In this document: piece by piece, positions 47,658 through 60,241 of the stretch
How positions within the stretch are numbered: position 1 is the first letter of the stretch
Layout: every line of letters begins with the position of its first letter
Source: Fennellomyces sp. T-0311
Taxonomy: Eukaryota; Mucoromycota; Mucoromycetes; Mucorales; Lichtheimiaceae
DNA: 64,000 bases
Assembly (NCBI GenBank): GCA_025266875.1
Contig: JALLLT010000017.1
Coordinates: forward strand, 372,001 to 436,000
Reading direction: 5' to 3'
Translations under genes and position numbers: made by a program
The notes under the pieces: generated by a model
Database searches by the model: none
Told to the model about the DNA's origin: nothing
Seen by the model: only the letters and a program-made list of their open reading frames with translations

Positions 47658-49362
47658 ATGTATATAGCAATGTCAAACCCGCATCAATCATCCGCATTCA
47701 TCTTTGGCAACTCTGGTGGTAACGCACCACTTCTGCGCTCGTCCACTGAGACTAAGGATTATACCAAACTGAGCAACCGAAACTTGTTGGACGTCGAGGT
47801 ACAAAAGCAAGAGAATGGTACACCGCCATTATCGACGCAAGCAATTATCCAAGAGCTGAAAGAGCTCGTGCGGATATCCAATCCAGTCATTCTGACTTAC
47901 ATGCTCCAATATTCGCTCCAAACAGGCTCTGTTTTAGTAGTCGGCCGTCTTGGCGCTGAGGAGCTGGCAGCATCTGTGTTCGCATTTATGTTTGCCACGG
48001 TCACTGGGTGGCTATTGGCACTCGGTGGAACAACGGCACTAGGTACGTAATAAAAAGGCTTTTGCAACAACAGGATTAAACTCAGAGTATAGATACCATG
48101 GGATCACAACTATGGGGTGCTTCATCCAATAGCTCATATGCAGAAAAACGCTCCGAAATGAATATTCTGCTTCAAAGGACCTGCATTGTGTTGATCCTAT
48201 GCTTCGTTCCGGTGGCAGTCCTTTGGTATTATGTTGAACCTGTCCTTCGGCTGCTGGGTCAGGATGCGTTATTATGTAAGAATGTACAAACTTTCTTACG
48301 TTTTTTGATACCTGGTAAGCGGGAAAAAAAGGAAGACGATTCCATACAAGTTTTCGTCATTAAATATATGCTAATCATATGTTTTGAATCTCATGATCAG
48401 GTACACCTGCTTATATTGGATTTGAAGCAATCAAAAAGTATCTCCAAGCTCAAGGAACCCTAATTCATGCAAGCACTTTTACTCTTTTACTATGCTCCCC
48501 GCTGAATGTGTTTATCAACTACCTATTTGTATACAACTGCGACCTTGGCTTTATTGGTGCCGCTGTTGGAACATCTGTTACACACTGGATCATGCTCTTT
48601 ATGTTACTCGGTATCATGCACATTATCGGGGACAACAAGAGCAAGAATGCACAATGGGACTTGCTACCAATCCACAGACGCGCTTTTACTGAATGGAAGC
48701 CGTTTCTCGGTATGGCTATCTCAGGAATGCTCGCCCTTGGTACCGAATATATTGCATTTGAAATTATCACCGTCCTTGTTGGCTTATTGGAATCTTCAAC
48801 AACCCTGGCTGCCCAAAGTATTATTGTTATCGCGGACGACATTCTCTGTACTATCCCACTTGGTGTCTCGGTTGCGACGACGACGCGTGTTGGCCTATGG
48901 GTTGGACGTGGATTGCCCAAACACGCAAAAATGGCGGCGATTGTCAGTCTCGCTTATTCCATGTGCATTGGAATTTCTATTACAATCATCATGCTTGCTT
49001 GCAAAGATAGTTTTGGTTTCCTTTTCACCAAGGACACCGCTGTCGATGCGTTGGTTAGCAAAGTCATGCCGTGCCTGGTGATTTTCCAACTAGCCGATGC
49101 CATTTCAGGAGCATCTTCTGGTGCACTCCGAGGCATGGGTTGCCAGCATTGGTCTGCTTCCGTTAATTTGATTTGCTACTATGTATTTGCATTACCTCTT
49201 GGTGCGTTCCTGGCGTTCGGATCCCCCCGTCTCGAGTTAATAGGTCTATGGAGTGGTCTCGTTGCTGGTCTAATTTCTATTGCCGCCATCCAGACAGTCG
49301 TTATACTTCGCGTGAACTGGCAGCGCCAGATCGATCTTTATACTGTACATATCCAAAAATAG
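47658..49362 (+). CDS. MATE-family multidrug/toxin extrusion transporter
   Basis: Three exons (47658-48042, 48093-48314, 48401-49362) join in phase to give 522 residues with about twelve hydrophobic segments. A 70-residue cytosolic N-tail precedes TM1 ([20 protein letters not shown]). Eukaryotic MATE landmarks are visible: [73 protein letters not shown] and [12 protein letters not shown]. It exports organic cations or drugs in exchange for protons or sodium across the plasma or vacuolar membrane. An alternative start at 47670 (MSNPHQSS) is equally acceptable. Confidence 0.93.
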
Positions 49363-51658
49363 CAGGATTTACTAGAGTATCGTAAGGCAAAGACGAATCC
49401 GTTCATTGCTGTACACCTAGTTTGTTTTGGAACCAATGAATTTAATAAAGCAAACAGTTTCAAAAAACAATGACTCCATTTTCATAGGACTTGTTTGCTC
49501 AACAAATGCACAGTACTACATTGACTTGTATTATCAGAACGATGCATTTTATTCCTTGAAACAAAAGAGTTTTACATCGCATATCTACTGCAGTACGTAT
49601 AGTAATAACAATACGTAACTAGCCTATATCGATTAAAGTCTACTGGCGCCAAAGCTTGACAACCTTGCCTTTCTTGGGAGAAGCTCACTATCTAACACAT
49701 TGTCTAAACATGAGCTAATATGTTAGTGCACGTGGGTATTCATGTGTTACAGTTTACGTGAACCAATGGCGACGGTATCTAAGGTATAAAAATGGACACC
49801 AAATGCATAGTTAATGAGCCATTTGAGACAGGTGACTTTAAAAGCTACTTAATAACGTGACGTGTCCATTATGGGCAATATGAAGTAGCACAACGAGCAA
49901 TGCAGTTACCAATGTCTAATCTAACCAAGCTGGAAACACTGTTATCCAGATCGAAACAAACTACGTATTATGTTTATATCATATGGTTCTTATTGCTGCA
50001 GACCTTGTTCAGGTATTACCTAAGAACGTCATATATTATAGTAGCCATGAATAGGGATGCTCTTATTGAGGTTTTCATTAATAAGATACCACACTCAGAA
50101 TTGCGTTAATAGATTGCCACCGACGCAGCAGCTTTGAACCAAGTTCGACGGCAAAGTGACAACCATGTAATCCCGCGACATATCCAAGAAAGAAGCATAT
50201 ATGAATTCTTGATGGAAGGTTTTGACATATATGAGCAAGCCATAATCGCCTATGTCCAATGGCTTATACCTACCATTGTTTGCTTTCCAGTTTTGCTGTT
50301 TTCAACGACAGAAGAGTTTGATCTTGTGTACGATCTTTGACTGAATTACGTCATTTTCAAAAAGCAGCATCACGGTAGCTACATCCCTTTCAGCTTACTT
50401 TTTGTCTGTTGTGGATAAGCTAAGTAATACGTAGTTCAATGTATAGCGCATACTTACATAGTGATGAGCCACGCAAAAATCCAAGCGCATTTCTAGAACA
50501 GGTGTGTACAATGCTTGGCCGTAGCTTTCTCATCCAATTACAGCGATCTAAATTGTACATACCCCAAAGTATAAGAAGACAAAAACTAATAATAATGTTA
50601 CGTAAAGGGAATTTACAGAGTTACTCTAAACTATACCACACAAGTATCCTTTTCTATTGCGACATGTCGCCATGAATGAGTCCCTCCAGTCGCCTGAATG
50701 TCTATTTGAGACATCAGAATCGGCACTTGCCTGGTTCACCCATGCTTTCTTATTTCACCTTCAATTCTCTGCTCTCCTATGTTGGGTATTTCAATTCTCA
50801 ATTCCAGTCCAACGGTACATGCCAACAAATAATGTATGAAAGTGCAGCAAAGTTTAGTAAAACTGTGAATTGCGGTCGTTATACTGAGGTGAACCCGTCA
50901 TCAAGCAGTGATCGAGTCGAAAACAGAGGGTGAGGGGGAAAGGAGATCGCTCAAATAGGTTTACAGGAGGCTGGAGCTATAAACCTCCCAGCTTATCAAC
51001 TATTAAACACTTGGGAATAGCCTTGTAGCGAATGCGGTTTCCTCAGACCGTTCGCTTCAAGATACTGGGCCTGACCAGAATAGAAAAAGAAGTAAGCAAG
51101 GAAAAAAGAAGTAGAAAGAGGAAAAAACGGAAGGGGATCAGTGTATCGGAATCCATAGGCCCACAGAAGTCTGAACTGAACGTGTAATGTACACCAACAA
51201 TGGCAACCATCGCCAATTTCCATCGACCCCTTCCCTCCCGACACAGCCTACTACAATGAAAGCATAATTAGCAAAGCAGACAAATGTAGCACCAACCCTC
51301 ATTTAACTGCTTTACTTGACAAGTTGCTGTACGGAATAACAAGCCCAAACGTGAATCCTCGGGGGCAAACCAAACGAGAATGGGAAAAAGAGAAAGAGAA
51401 GCCATTCCTTAGGTCAGGACCACATCTGCAATGTTTATCTCTGATCAATGTGTACTCGACTATTGTATCACGTTACCCGGATACCGATATGTCAGTACTC
51501 TCCCTGGCTTACCAGCCTTTAACTTTGTGGCACCGCATACATACCTAACAATGAATGTAGCAGGCGTCGGCTGGGAAGAATAGCAAACGTCTGGGCCGCG
51601 AGAAATCGTTTTACGGCATTTTTACAGCATCTACTTATATCCTACCCTTTTACAGCAA
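49363..51658. other. 2.3 kb gene-poor region
   Basis: Short frames such as 49900-50109 and 50134-50340 have no recognisable domain. AT-rich, with no terminal repeats or tRNA found. A purine-rich stretch lies at 51080-51130. Confidence 0.35.
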
Positions 51659-52238
51659 ATGGTCAAGGAGTCACATGAATACCTTACGATTCTGAAACTC
51701 AAGCATTTCGATTTATATGATAGACATTTATGTTCCTTTCTTTGGACCCAGCTCACACTCGATTGCAAAGAATGCTTCTACCACCCAGATTGTCTTCTCA
51801 CATTTATGGCACGCTCGGTATCAAATCTACGTTATCTCGAGCTAGATTGGAAAGTACTCTGAAACCAGTGACATTCCACCGCTACAGATAATCTCATTAG
51901 ACATGAACCATTTGGAGCGTGTAAAATTATCAATGGACGACTATACTTCACCATCGTCAGAAACTACCCTGCTATTGACGAGCTTGCGATAGATTGCTGT
52001 GATAGCATGTCTATTCAAGTACATACTCGCAAAAGTCTATGGTCGTTGGTTGTTGGAATATCATATGAAGACGTTACACACTGCTGCGTTTTCCGGAGAC
52101 AGTTACTCGCTTGAATCTCAAGATCCTTCTACGCAAGATGCTACCTTAGAATTCTTGTCAATAATGAACAATGTCGCTAAAAAATGGATGTTCCACACAA
52201 ATTTCCGCGAGATGTGGGACGCGTTCCCATATTATTAA
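51659..52238 (+). pseudogene. leucine-rich-repeat (F-box-like) protein remnant
   Basis: Three adjacent frames carry pieces with an LRR spacing: LTILKLKHFDLYDRHLCSFL and NLRYLELDWKVL (51659-51862), SLDMNHLERVKLSMDDY (about 51895-51990), and a helical end MNNVAKKWMFHTNFREMWDA (51999-52238). The pieces are separated by stops and frame changes, with no plausible introns, so the gene looks dead. No F-box was seen upstream. Fungi carry many such F-box/LRR copies; that link is inference. Confidence 0.4.
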
Positions 52239-53915
52239 CAGCAGGGTATATAATCCGAACATTCAACATGGAGATATAAGTGACATTGAATGTAAGGTAT
52301 ATAAGCGTGAAAGTGGAGAGTCGTACTAGTCTAGGGCATGGCTTCGCTGTAAATAAATTTTAAAGCACATGTAGCACCCAATTTTGACCTCCACATGTGT
52401 AGCACACATACTTGATGGGGTTTGATATATCTAAGTTATCCGTCTTTATTTACTTTTATTACTGAATGTGACATACAACATACTGTTCCGCAGCCATGAG
52501 ATTGTGTTTATTAACATAAGAAAACTAAAGAAGAGCTTCATAAAAGTATTTTTGGTGAGATGCGAATCCATCAGCTACATTATATCTTCTGTGAAAAAAT
52601 TAAAGTCAAGCAAAGGGAGATTCGTGATGCCTAGTACGTGCGTTGGTACGTAATAGCTGATCACGTATAACGTGATGGAAACAGAGAGCAGGTTATCACA
52701 GCGATCCTTATGTAACCATTCTACCGCGCGAAGGTTAATTAGTATATACCAGATTGTAGAGTCCCTGGTAAAGCTAGCCCAGGAAGAATGCGTGCAACTA
52801 TATCACTGATAGCGTAAGTCGGAAAACTTGTAATGGTGTATACATGGAATGACCTATTTTTCGTTAAAAGCATACATATTTTCAAGTGTCCAGTTATTAC
52901 ACACATTCCTTGTTTATGCGTATTCTGGAAAGTTCGGCTAATTGTATCGAGGGGTGCGGATGGCATGACTTATGCATAATTAAAATGATTACTTCGCATT
53001 TGAACAATAAGTGAGTTTTACAAAGTATATTTGAACTTTTGGCCGTACCTTTATGAAGATAAATATCTGCTCCTGGTGGAATTAGCATTATATTTAAGGA
53101 AACTCAATGATTCAGTACCCTCACCTTATGGAGGAATATAAATGGAATATTATTTGTTGTTTATAAACAAAAACTATGGAAGCATGTTACACGGCGTCAT
53201 TTATGTAATCAGCTGTCGATGGTGATTGAAAACAAAGTCAATTTAGATACGTACCATAGAGATCTCTTTATCTTGATTACGATCGCCTAATTGTATGGAG
53301 TAGAACTATATAGTCTCCTTCCGTTAACACGGTGCTTATACGTATCTTGGTCTTTTCTGTTGCTACAGCAAAAGCGAAGTAGATTAAAAGTGTCGATATT
53401 TCATTCAGAACAATAATGCGCAGTTCTTAATGTTGTAAAGTTCAACAATAAGGAAAAGTGGTTTGTCGACCGATGGCACGTAGATGCAAGCCAGTTCCAT
53501 TGTTTGTAGAGGTCTTTCCGAAGGGGCATAAAGTTCGGACACCGGCAGTAATAAATCACTGCCTGCCTCCTGTCAAGTTGCTTGAAGGTACCAATGCATG
53601 ATAATAATCAAATTCACCGAGGCCAATGGATGTCGAATCCGGATGTTCGGTTACACCATTCTCCTTGGAATAATACAAGCTTTTGCATAATTTAACCTCG
53701 CATGTCTCAAGGATATATACAAACAAAAAATTCCGCCTCTAGAACTTTTCCCCTTTCAAGGAACCCGTGGTGGACACGATAGCAAATAAAGAAAATTTTA
53801 ATATTGCCTTGTATCAACAAAGGAATATTAACTTTTTGATCCTGATTTTTACCGAAAAGCTCATCTTTCCCCTCTCTTCTCTTTACTCTTTCATCATCTC
53901 ATACTGCAATCCGTA
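52239..53915. other. 1.7 kb gene-poor region
   Basis: No coding signal, repeat or RNA gene is recognisable. The right end has a pyrimidine-rich tract (CCCCTCTCTTCTCTTTACTC) directly before the ATG at 53916, presumably the promoter of the Sel1-repeat gene. Confidence 0.45.
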
Positions 53916-55412
53916 ATGGAATCTATCCACCAAGCGCGGCGACCGCTTTCAGCTACATTCAACATACGCGATCCATTGACAAAGTCAAATAGTCCGGATG
54001 CCAAAGTTCAAAAAGCAATTGGGCCTACTCATTTTGCTCATGTCGACAAACCATTGCCTTCAGTGATTGCTCAAAGCCTAACTTTGACGCCAAGTAACAA
54101 GAGATCCTCTTACCCTCGTATTGCATTGACGCGCCATCAAGATGATGAAGAAAAGCCAAAGGTCAACTTGGCTGTTGAGCCAAAAATCGAAAAAGCCGAG
54201 CATGACAACGACGACGACGATGACAATAGCTTCACGACAGTGACAGAAAAGACGGAATCACCAGTTTCGGTCAAGAATGATAGCAGTTTAGCTGATGAGA
54301 CTTCAGCCGTCTCTGATCAAGCATTGGCAGTCTTTCGCGCAACTCGGACACAGCCACCACTCACGCCATATGAACGATTGGTGCGACTTCATCAAGAAGC
54401 CATGGAAAGCAATGATTTCGCATTGCAAGTCAGATGCGCGATCTATATCTTGAACAAGCTATCCTCAATACAAACAGATCCGGAAAAACTTGCGGCAACA
54501 GCAGTCAAGGTGATAAAGAAACACGCAAGACCCCATGGAATGGTCAGGCCCGGTCATCCAGAAGCACAGTTTACGCTTGGCAACTTTTATGGCAGAGGCG
54601 CTTACGGACTCAAGGTGAATCATGATAAGGCATTCAACTGTTATTGGCTCGCTTCCAAGCAATATCATCCGGAATGCACGTACCGTGTTGCCGTATGCTA
54701 CGAAATGGGAATCGGTACAAAGCAGAATTCGAGAAGAGCTCTTGAATATTTCCGCAAATCAGCCAAAATGATGTTCGTACCAGCCATGTACAAACTTGGT
54801 ATGATCCTCATCAAGTCATCGCACGTTGATAATCGACGAGAAGGAATTTCATGGCTCAAACGGGCGATCCAACGAACGCCTGATGAACCGGATCCGATTG
54901 CATTGCATGCGCTGGGAGATGCTTTCGAAATGACTGGATATGCCCTCGTACCGGATGTCGAATTTGCACGTCAATTATTTACTAGAGCAGCAGATATGGG
55001 ATATGCTCCATCACAATATCGGCTAGCTGTTGCCTATGAAACAGGAAACCTTGACCTTCCGGCGGATCATCGATTGGCGCTAATGTGGGCTCAAAAAGCG
55101 GCTTTTCAAGGCATACCGGATGCACAGTTCCTCATGTCGTGCTGGCATCTCAGAGGAACAATGGATGGAGTTCCGCAAAGTCATGATCTGGCGTGTCGTT
55201 GGGCCAAGCAGGCTGCTCAGAACGGACATACAAGGGCAATGTTTGCATTAGCATGCTTTTACGAATTTGGCATAGGAACCGAAAAGGACAGGGCAATAGC
55301 AGATAAATGGCTTCATGCTGCAGCAGCAAACAAGGACAAGCTTGCCGTTCAAAGGATTCGTGAATTAAAGGCGGCATCGCGCAAGGATAAGAAGCGGTGC
55401 AACATCATGTAA
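53916..55412 (+). CDS. Sel1-repeat protein with CaaX box, chitin synthase regulator (Skt5/Chs4-like)
   Basis: Single-exon 498-residue protein. Residues 1-150 are disordered with a DNDDDDDN acidic run. From about 195 to 480 come a series of Sel1 repeats (AQFTLGNFYGRGAYGLKVNHDKAFNCY and similar, each with the A-x-x-x-LG-x-x-Y-x-x-G pattern). The extreme C-terminus, KKRCNIM, is a CaaX box with a polybasic patch, so the protein should be farnesylated and membrane-bound. This combination is the hallmark of Skt5/Chs4 proteins, which activate and localise chitin synthase at the bud neck or hyphal tip in yeast. The function is inferred from architecture. No introns, unlike most neighbours. Confidence 0.85.
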   Translation: MESIHQARRPLSATFNIRDPLTKSNSPDAKVQKAIGPTHFAHVDKPLPSVIAQSLTLTPSNKRSSYPRIALTRHQDDEEKPKVNLAVEPKIEKAEHDNDDDDDNSFTTVTEKTESPVSVKNDSSLADETSAVSDQALAVFRATRTQPPLTPYERLVRLHQEAMESNDFALQVRCAIYILNKLSSIQTDPEKLAATAVKVIKKHARPHGMVRPGHPEAQFTLGNFYGRGAYGLKVNHDKAFNCYWLASKQYHPECTYRVAVCYEMGIGTKQNSRRALEYFRKSAKMMFVPAMYKLGMILIKSSHVDNRREGISWLKRAIQRTPDEPDPIALHALGDAFEMTGYALVPDVEFARQLFTRAADMGYAPSQYRLAVAYETGNLDLPADHRLALMWAQKAAFQGIPDAQFLMSCWHLRGTMDGVPQSHDLACRWAKQAAQNGHTRAMFALACFYEFGIGTEKDRAIADKWLHAAAANKDKLAVQRIRELKAASRKDKKRCNIM

Positions 55413-55621
55413 ATTATAACCATTCAATAGTCGTCATTACATAATATAATATAGACCTTATTTCATGTATCATTCCAAGCAAACATTTATACTGACCCCT
55501 CGGATTTACCCAAATCGAGTGGAGACAAATAAAAAATGAGGCGAGGCAAATAATCGCCTGTATAAAATTGTAAAGTTTGTTCACAGACCTGCATCATTCT
55601 TACCTCTTTTTTTTTTAGCGT
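55413..55621. promoter_or_regulatory. short spacer upstream of the sugar transporter
   Basis: This 209 bp gap separates two co-oriented genes. It ends in a TC-rich leader (TACCTCTTTTTTTTTTAG) directly before the ATG at 55622. Confidence 0.4.
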
Positions 55622-57230
55622 ATGGAACACGATTCGCGAAAGGCGCTTTATCCAGCACGTACGGTCGCATGTGTATTAATATCATGTATCGGCTCTTTCA
55701 GTATGGGTTGGACTATTGGATCACCCAATTTGCCAGCTGAAGCAACATACAACTGCCAAAACGGCAGTGCGCACAAAAATAATCCAAACTTTCCCGATTG
55801 CTTGCCGATGAGTTCATCAATGTGGTACATAAGCCTACCAAAACGTACATTTACTTTAGATCTTTGCTCACCAATCCATCGAACATTAGGGGTATCGTCG
55901 TATCCATATTTTGCATTGGAGCTCTCATCGCAAGCTTTATTGCTGAACCGGCATTGACACGTTTGGGGCGCAAAGCAACAATTGCACTATCCAACGGTGG
56001 TTGGATCGTTGGTTCAATTATCATGGGACTTGCTACATCTCCAGCAGTATTCGGGTTTGGACGGTTCTGTACTGGCATCTCGTGTGGAATGGGATCCGTT
56101 GCCACACCAACTTACAACGGCGAAGTCTCGACCATTCTTTCGAGAGGGTCGTTGGGTGTATGCAACCAGTACGTAAGCAACGAATCGAAACAATGCGTTG
56201 GATCTGACAATGATAGTCCAGGCTCATGATTGTATGTGGTATCCTTGGGTCCAACGCCGTTGGAATTTTCCTCTCCACCGTACCACTTTGGCGGATCAAC
56301 TATAGTCTTGTTGCCGTTCCAGCTATTCTCCAAATCTTGCTCCTGCCACTCTTGATCGAATCGCCCCGATACCTCGTTTCAGTCAACAAGGACGAAGAAG
56401 CAAGACATGCACTCCAAAAACTCCGTGGATCGCAGTACAATGTCGAGTTTGAACTCGAGGATATCATCCAAGGCCAACGCAAACCGGTCGAAACCGAGAA
56501 AGGAGAAAGCAACACTGTCTTGAAGGAATCGCAAAAGAGTGCCGAAATATGCAGCTTCTCTGATCTATTGCGGGATCCTCAGCTTCGATACATCACCTTA
56601 ACTATCATGATCCTCCATGTCGCCCAGCAATTCTCCGGAGTCAACGGCGTCATGTATTACTCGACAATTATCTTTCGACAATCCTTTGGCGAAAGTCAAG
56701 CGCGTCAACTTGCATTCGCTGGATCGGTTGTCAACTTGGCCGTTACCCTCTTGTCAGTCTATCTGGTCGAACGCTGTGGCCGTCGGTTCTTGCTTCTGTT
56801 GGCACAAAGTCTTGGTGCCTTCAGTGCAGCGTTGCTTGTCGTTGCTGGTCGTTACAATATTTCACCACTGACATGTACAGCTGTAATGGTGTTCATCTCT
56901 GCCTTTGCCATTGGACTAGGCCCAATTCCTTGGCTTTTGACGTCCGAACTCACACCGACGCGTGCGACATCCAGAGTTACAGCTATCGCCACGGCTGCCA
57001 ATTGGCTTTCCAACTTTTGCGTCGCCCTTGTGTTTCCAACGCTGATGGAGAAGATGCAGTCGTACGCGTTCATCATATTTGCCTCTTCGCTCACTCTATC
57101 TACCCTCTTTACATATCGATATGTGCCAGAAACCAAGGGACGGCCTATCGAGGAAATCAACGCCGACATCGCTTCAAGAGTGTTGCGCGAGCCCCTCGAT
57201 GAAACAAGTTTTCATCACACGGGCCGCTAA
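55622..57230 (+). CDS. major facilitator superfamily sugar transporter
   Basis: Three exons (55622-55824, 55890-56168, 56222-57230) in phase give 496 residues with twelve hydrophobic segments. Sugar-porter signatures: SSMWGIVVSIFCIGALIASF, LGRKATI (the G-R-K/R-x motif after TM2), GRFCTGISCGMGSVATPTY, IESPRYLV before the central loop, HVAQQFSGVNGVMYYS, ERCGRRFLLL, GLGPIPWLLTSELTP and PETKGRPIEE near the end. It probably takes up hexoses by facilitated diffusion or proton symport. The first intron was placed so that TM1-TM2 text continues as MWGIVVSIF; the alternative acceptor creates a stop. Confidence 0.92.
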
Positions 57231-57368
57231 ATATGTATGCTTTGTATAAATACCTCAATTTTGTATATATCTACAACAAACAATCATGTTTTTTTATTGT
57301 TGATTGCAATGTGAGGCTGTCAGGATAGGGGAAATAATACGATCGTGCATTTTTTTTGTAGATGGACG

Positions 57369-59732
57369 TTATGACTGCTGCGCCTTTTGCTGCCATGCGT
57401 GTGCTTGCGCAAGGAATGCGAGGTTGCGGCTCTGTACTTGGTCGTCAGGGAAGATGTAGTCGAAGTATTCCTCCCATATAACATTGTCGTCTGTGGAGTC
57501 TGCTGCCTTTCTTCTCTTGCGAACAACCTTTGGCATCTTGTCCTGAACCACCTTTTGCTCTTCGTCTGACCCATTGTTGTCTTCAAAGTCCTTCCATGCC
57601 TCCAATAACAGCACTCGCTATAAGGAAACGTTAGTAACAGATGGTTTGTTGCTGTCGTAGTCACTTACCTCATCCTTCAAGTCCTTCTTCTTCAAGCTAT
57701 CGTACGCATCCACGAAAATCTTGCGTGCGCGGCCCACACCTTCCTTGCTACCTTCTTCGTACGGTATAGAGAGTTCAAACTGAGCAAAGCTGATAAACAC
57801 TTTGACGTGCTCCGTCCGTTCCAGAAGACGAGTGTATAATTCGCGGGTCCTTTCGTACTCTTCTTCGCTGATCTCAAAATCTAACCACAGCAGCGTGTGT
57901 GAGTAAGCTGATGCTCGTGTCCATTCTATGGAGTACGTACCGATATAGGCTTTCCATAGCAGTTCGGGCATGTCCAGTACTGCTTGACTGATACCCAGTT
58001 CAAAGATGGATCGGGAGCGATCAATTTCGCCCAAAAGTCGCTCGAGCTCTGCGAATTTGATCCATGCTGAACAGCTGGCAGGATCATACTCAAGGTATTT
58101 GGAGTACAGGATTCGACAGCGATCGAAGTCTCTCAACTGCATTTCGAGATCGATGTATCCTTTGAACAGCTTGTTTTTGGGACACTTGCCAATGGCCTGT
58201 CCAAGAAGGAGTCGCGCGGCCTGGACATTCCGTTGACGAATTTCAAACTGTGCAGCCAACAGCCAGATCTTTGCGAATGTAAAGCTTTTGTGTGGGATGA
58301 TGTTCAAGCATTGGGTGTAGATTTCGCGAGTTCGGTCCACATCCTATCCATAACGTGTCAATATCCGGTGTGCTGCTGCGTGCCATCGACATACCCCATT
58401 CTCCAGCTCTTCGTACAAAGCATAGTTAATCCATAAGTAAATGTAGCGTCGCCAGTAGCGCTTTTCGTTGGCCGGCGGCACTTGCGCAATGGCACGTTCG
58501 TACACCTCACGAGTTCTGGTAGGGTCGCCCGACGATTCCTCGAGGCGTGCATAGTCGAACCAGACGTCGTAGTTCTTCGGATTAGATTCAATGTCGTTCT
58601 CGTATTGGACACGGCGTTTTCCCAACACAACGTCCTCAATGCCCTCTCTGTCACCGTACTGCTTTTCAAAGTTGGTGTACTGGTTATACAGCGATTGCGA
58701 TTGCGATTTGGGCAGACGCTCCAAACCGTACTTGAAAATGACCCGAGCACGCTCAAACTAGACCCGTGTCAGTCCAAACAGCAGCAAGTACCCCACATCA
58801 GCCACTCACCTCCTTCATCTTGATCTCAAACTTGGCAAAGGCGACCAGGATCTTTTGATCCAGCTTGTCATCGCCCAAATACTCGAGCGCCTCCGCATAA
58901 ATTTCGCGGCACTTGTCTATTGCATCGCATTCAGCCATAGTGCAGCGTTGATTGATTGCGTCTTACCGATATTATTGTGATCTTCCTCGAACTTTGCCCA
59001 CTTGATCCAGTTCTTTGACTCGGGGTGGATGCTGACGAAGCGTTCATACAGAGCATGCGCGCGTTCCTCTTCATTGTATCGCAGCTCCATCTTAATGTAC
59101 GCGTGCCACGCCGATTCATCCGGCTCCCACTTCATCCAGCGCTCAAACACATTGCGTGCCTTTGGAACATCGCCCAGAGTTTCTTCCATATACGTGTATT
59201 TGTACCACACTTGATCCATGCGAGGTAACAACGAAGTCGCTCGATCGAACAGATTGCGCGCGTGGTTGACGTTGCGGTTCTTCATTTCCATTTCCACATA
59301 ACGTAACCAGATTGCTGGATTGCGCGATTCGACATCGAGTGCACGTTCGTAAACGGATCGCGACCGTTGGAATTCCATCTGCGATTCTTCCCATGCTGCG
59401 TACTTGAGCCAGTTGCTAATGTTCAGACGATTCTTGCGTATATTATCTTCAAAGTCTTTTCGTTTGCGTTGCCGGAATTCTGAAAGTTCTTCCAGATCGC
59501 TAATCTTTTGGCGCGGGATCGAATGTGTTGGTTCGAGTCGGCGATCATGAGCTTCGCGCAAGATCTGTTCGGCCGTAATCTGGATTTCTGCGGGCGCCTT
59601 GTTCTTGACCTTTTTTTTATATATAATGTAAGCTCTTCTGTTACGTGTTCAAATAAATGCTCTCAAGCAGCTGGCTACCTTTGGAGGTCTGGGATTCCTT
59701 CCCGTACCACTTTTCGCTGGTCCTGACTCCAT
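57369..59732 (-). CDS. CLF1: crooked-neck/Clf1 pre-mRNA splicing factor, HAT-repeat protein
   Basis: Minus-strand gene with about eight exons, starting [18 protein letters not shown] and ending near 57369 with [18 protein letters not shown]. The body is a run of HAT (half-a-TPR) repeats, each with W-x-x-Y-A-x-x-E followed by R-x-[IV]-[FY]-E-R-A-L (for example [61 protein letters not shown]-type repeats). Clf1/Syf3/CRNKL1 is a scaffold of the NineTeen complex that joins U5/U6 snRNPs at spliceosome activation; length (about 690 residues) and order agree. A C-terminal Lys/Arg-rich stretch ([16 protein letters not shown]) looks like a nuclear signal. It is divergently paired with uS14m. Confidence 0.93.
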
Positions 59733-59868
59733 GATGTCCGGACGATATATATATATATCAAAAGATTCGGAGGTGCAAAGGTTGACAGACCTGCCGTTGG
59801 ACTGCTTTAAAGCGTCTACAAGTCCCGACGTTATTTTTGTTTTTGTCGTCTCACTACAGCAACCAACA
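59733..59868. promoter_or_regulatory. bidirectional spacer between CLF1 and the uS14m gene
   Basis: Only 136 bp separate the two start codons, so both promoters lie in it. It contains a (TA)n tract near 59748-59758. Confidence 0.55.
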
Positions 59869-60168
59869 ATGAGAAGCCGCGTTCTTCGTGACATTAAAGC
59901 TCGCCAACTCCTTGCCGACAACGAATTGTCCCGTCAGGCATACCGCTACATTACGCGCAACGAAACGTTACCAGCTCGCGTGCGGCATCAGGCACAACTG
60001 GCACTCAACAACATGCCAAAGCAATCATCTCAAACTTTCGTCCACAACCGTTGCGTTGCTACCGGCCATGGTCAAGGTATTCTCAGAGAATTCAAGCTGT
60101 GCCGATTCCAATTCCGTTTGAAGGCTTTGAACGGTGAATTACCCGGTGTCAAAAAGTCCTCGTGGTAG
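59869..60168 (+). CDS. MRP2: mitochondrial small ribosomal subunit protein uS14m
   Basis: Single-exon 99-residue protein. It has the uS14 pattern: a basic N-terminal helix (RDIKARQLLADNELSRQAYR), RNETLPARVRHQAQLALNN, and the C-terminal RCVATGHGQGILREFKLCRF motif. There is no CxxC zinc site, as in mitochondrial and plastid S14 proteins. It is part of the mitochondrial 3' head of the 30S-like subunit. Length and start agree with yeast Mrp2 (about 115). It overlaps nothing and lies head-to-head with CLF1. Confidence 0.92.
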   Translation: MRSRVLRDIKARQLLADNELSRQAYRYITRNETLPARVRHQAQLALNNMPKQSSQTFVHNRCVATGHGQGILREFKLCRFQFRLKALNGELPGVKKSSW

Positions 60169-60241
60169 AATATGCGACACCTAAAACTTTTATTTTGTAC
60201 AGTAATCGACACACACATTCCCACTTTTTTCAGCAAATAAA

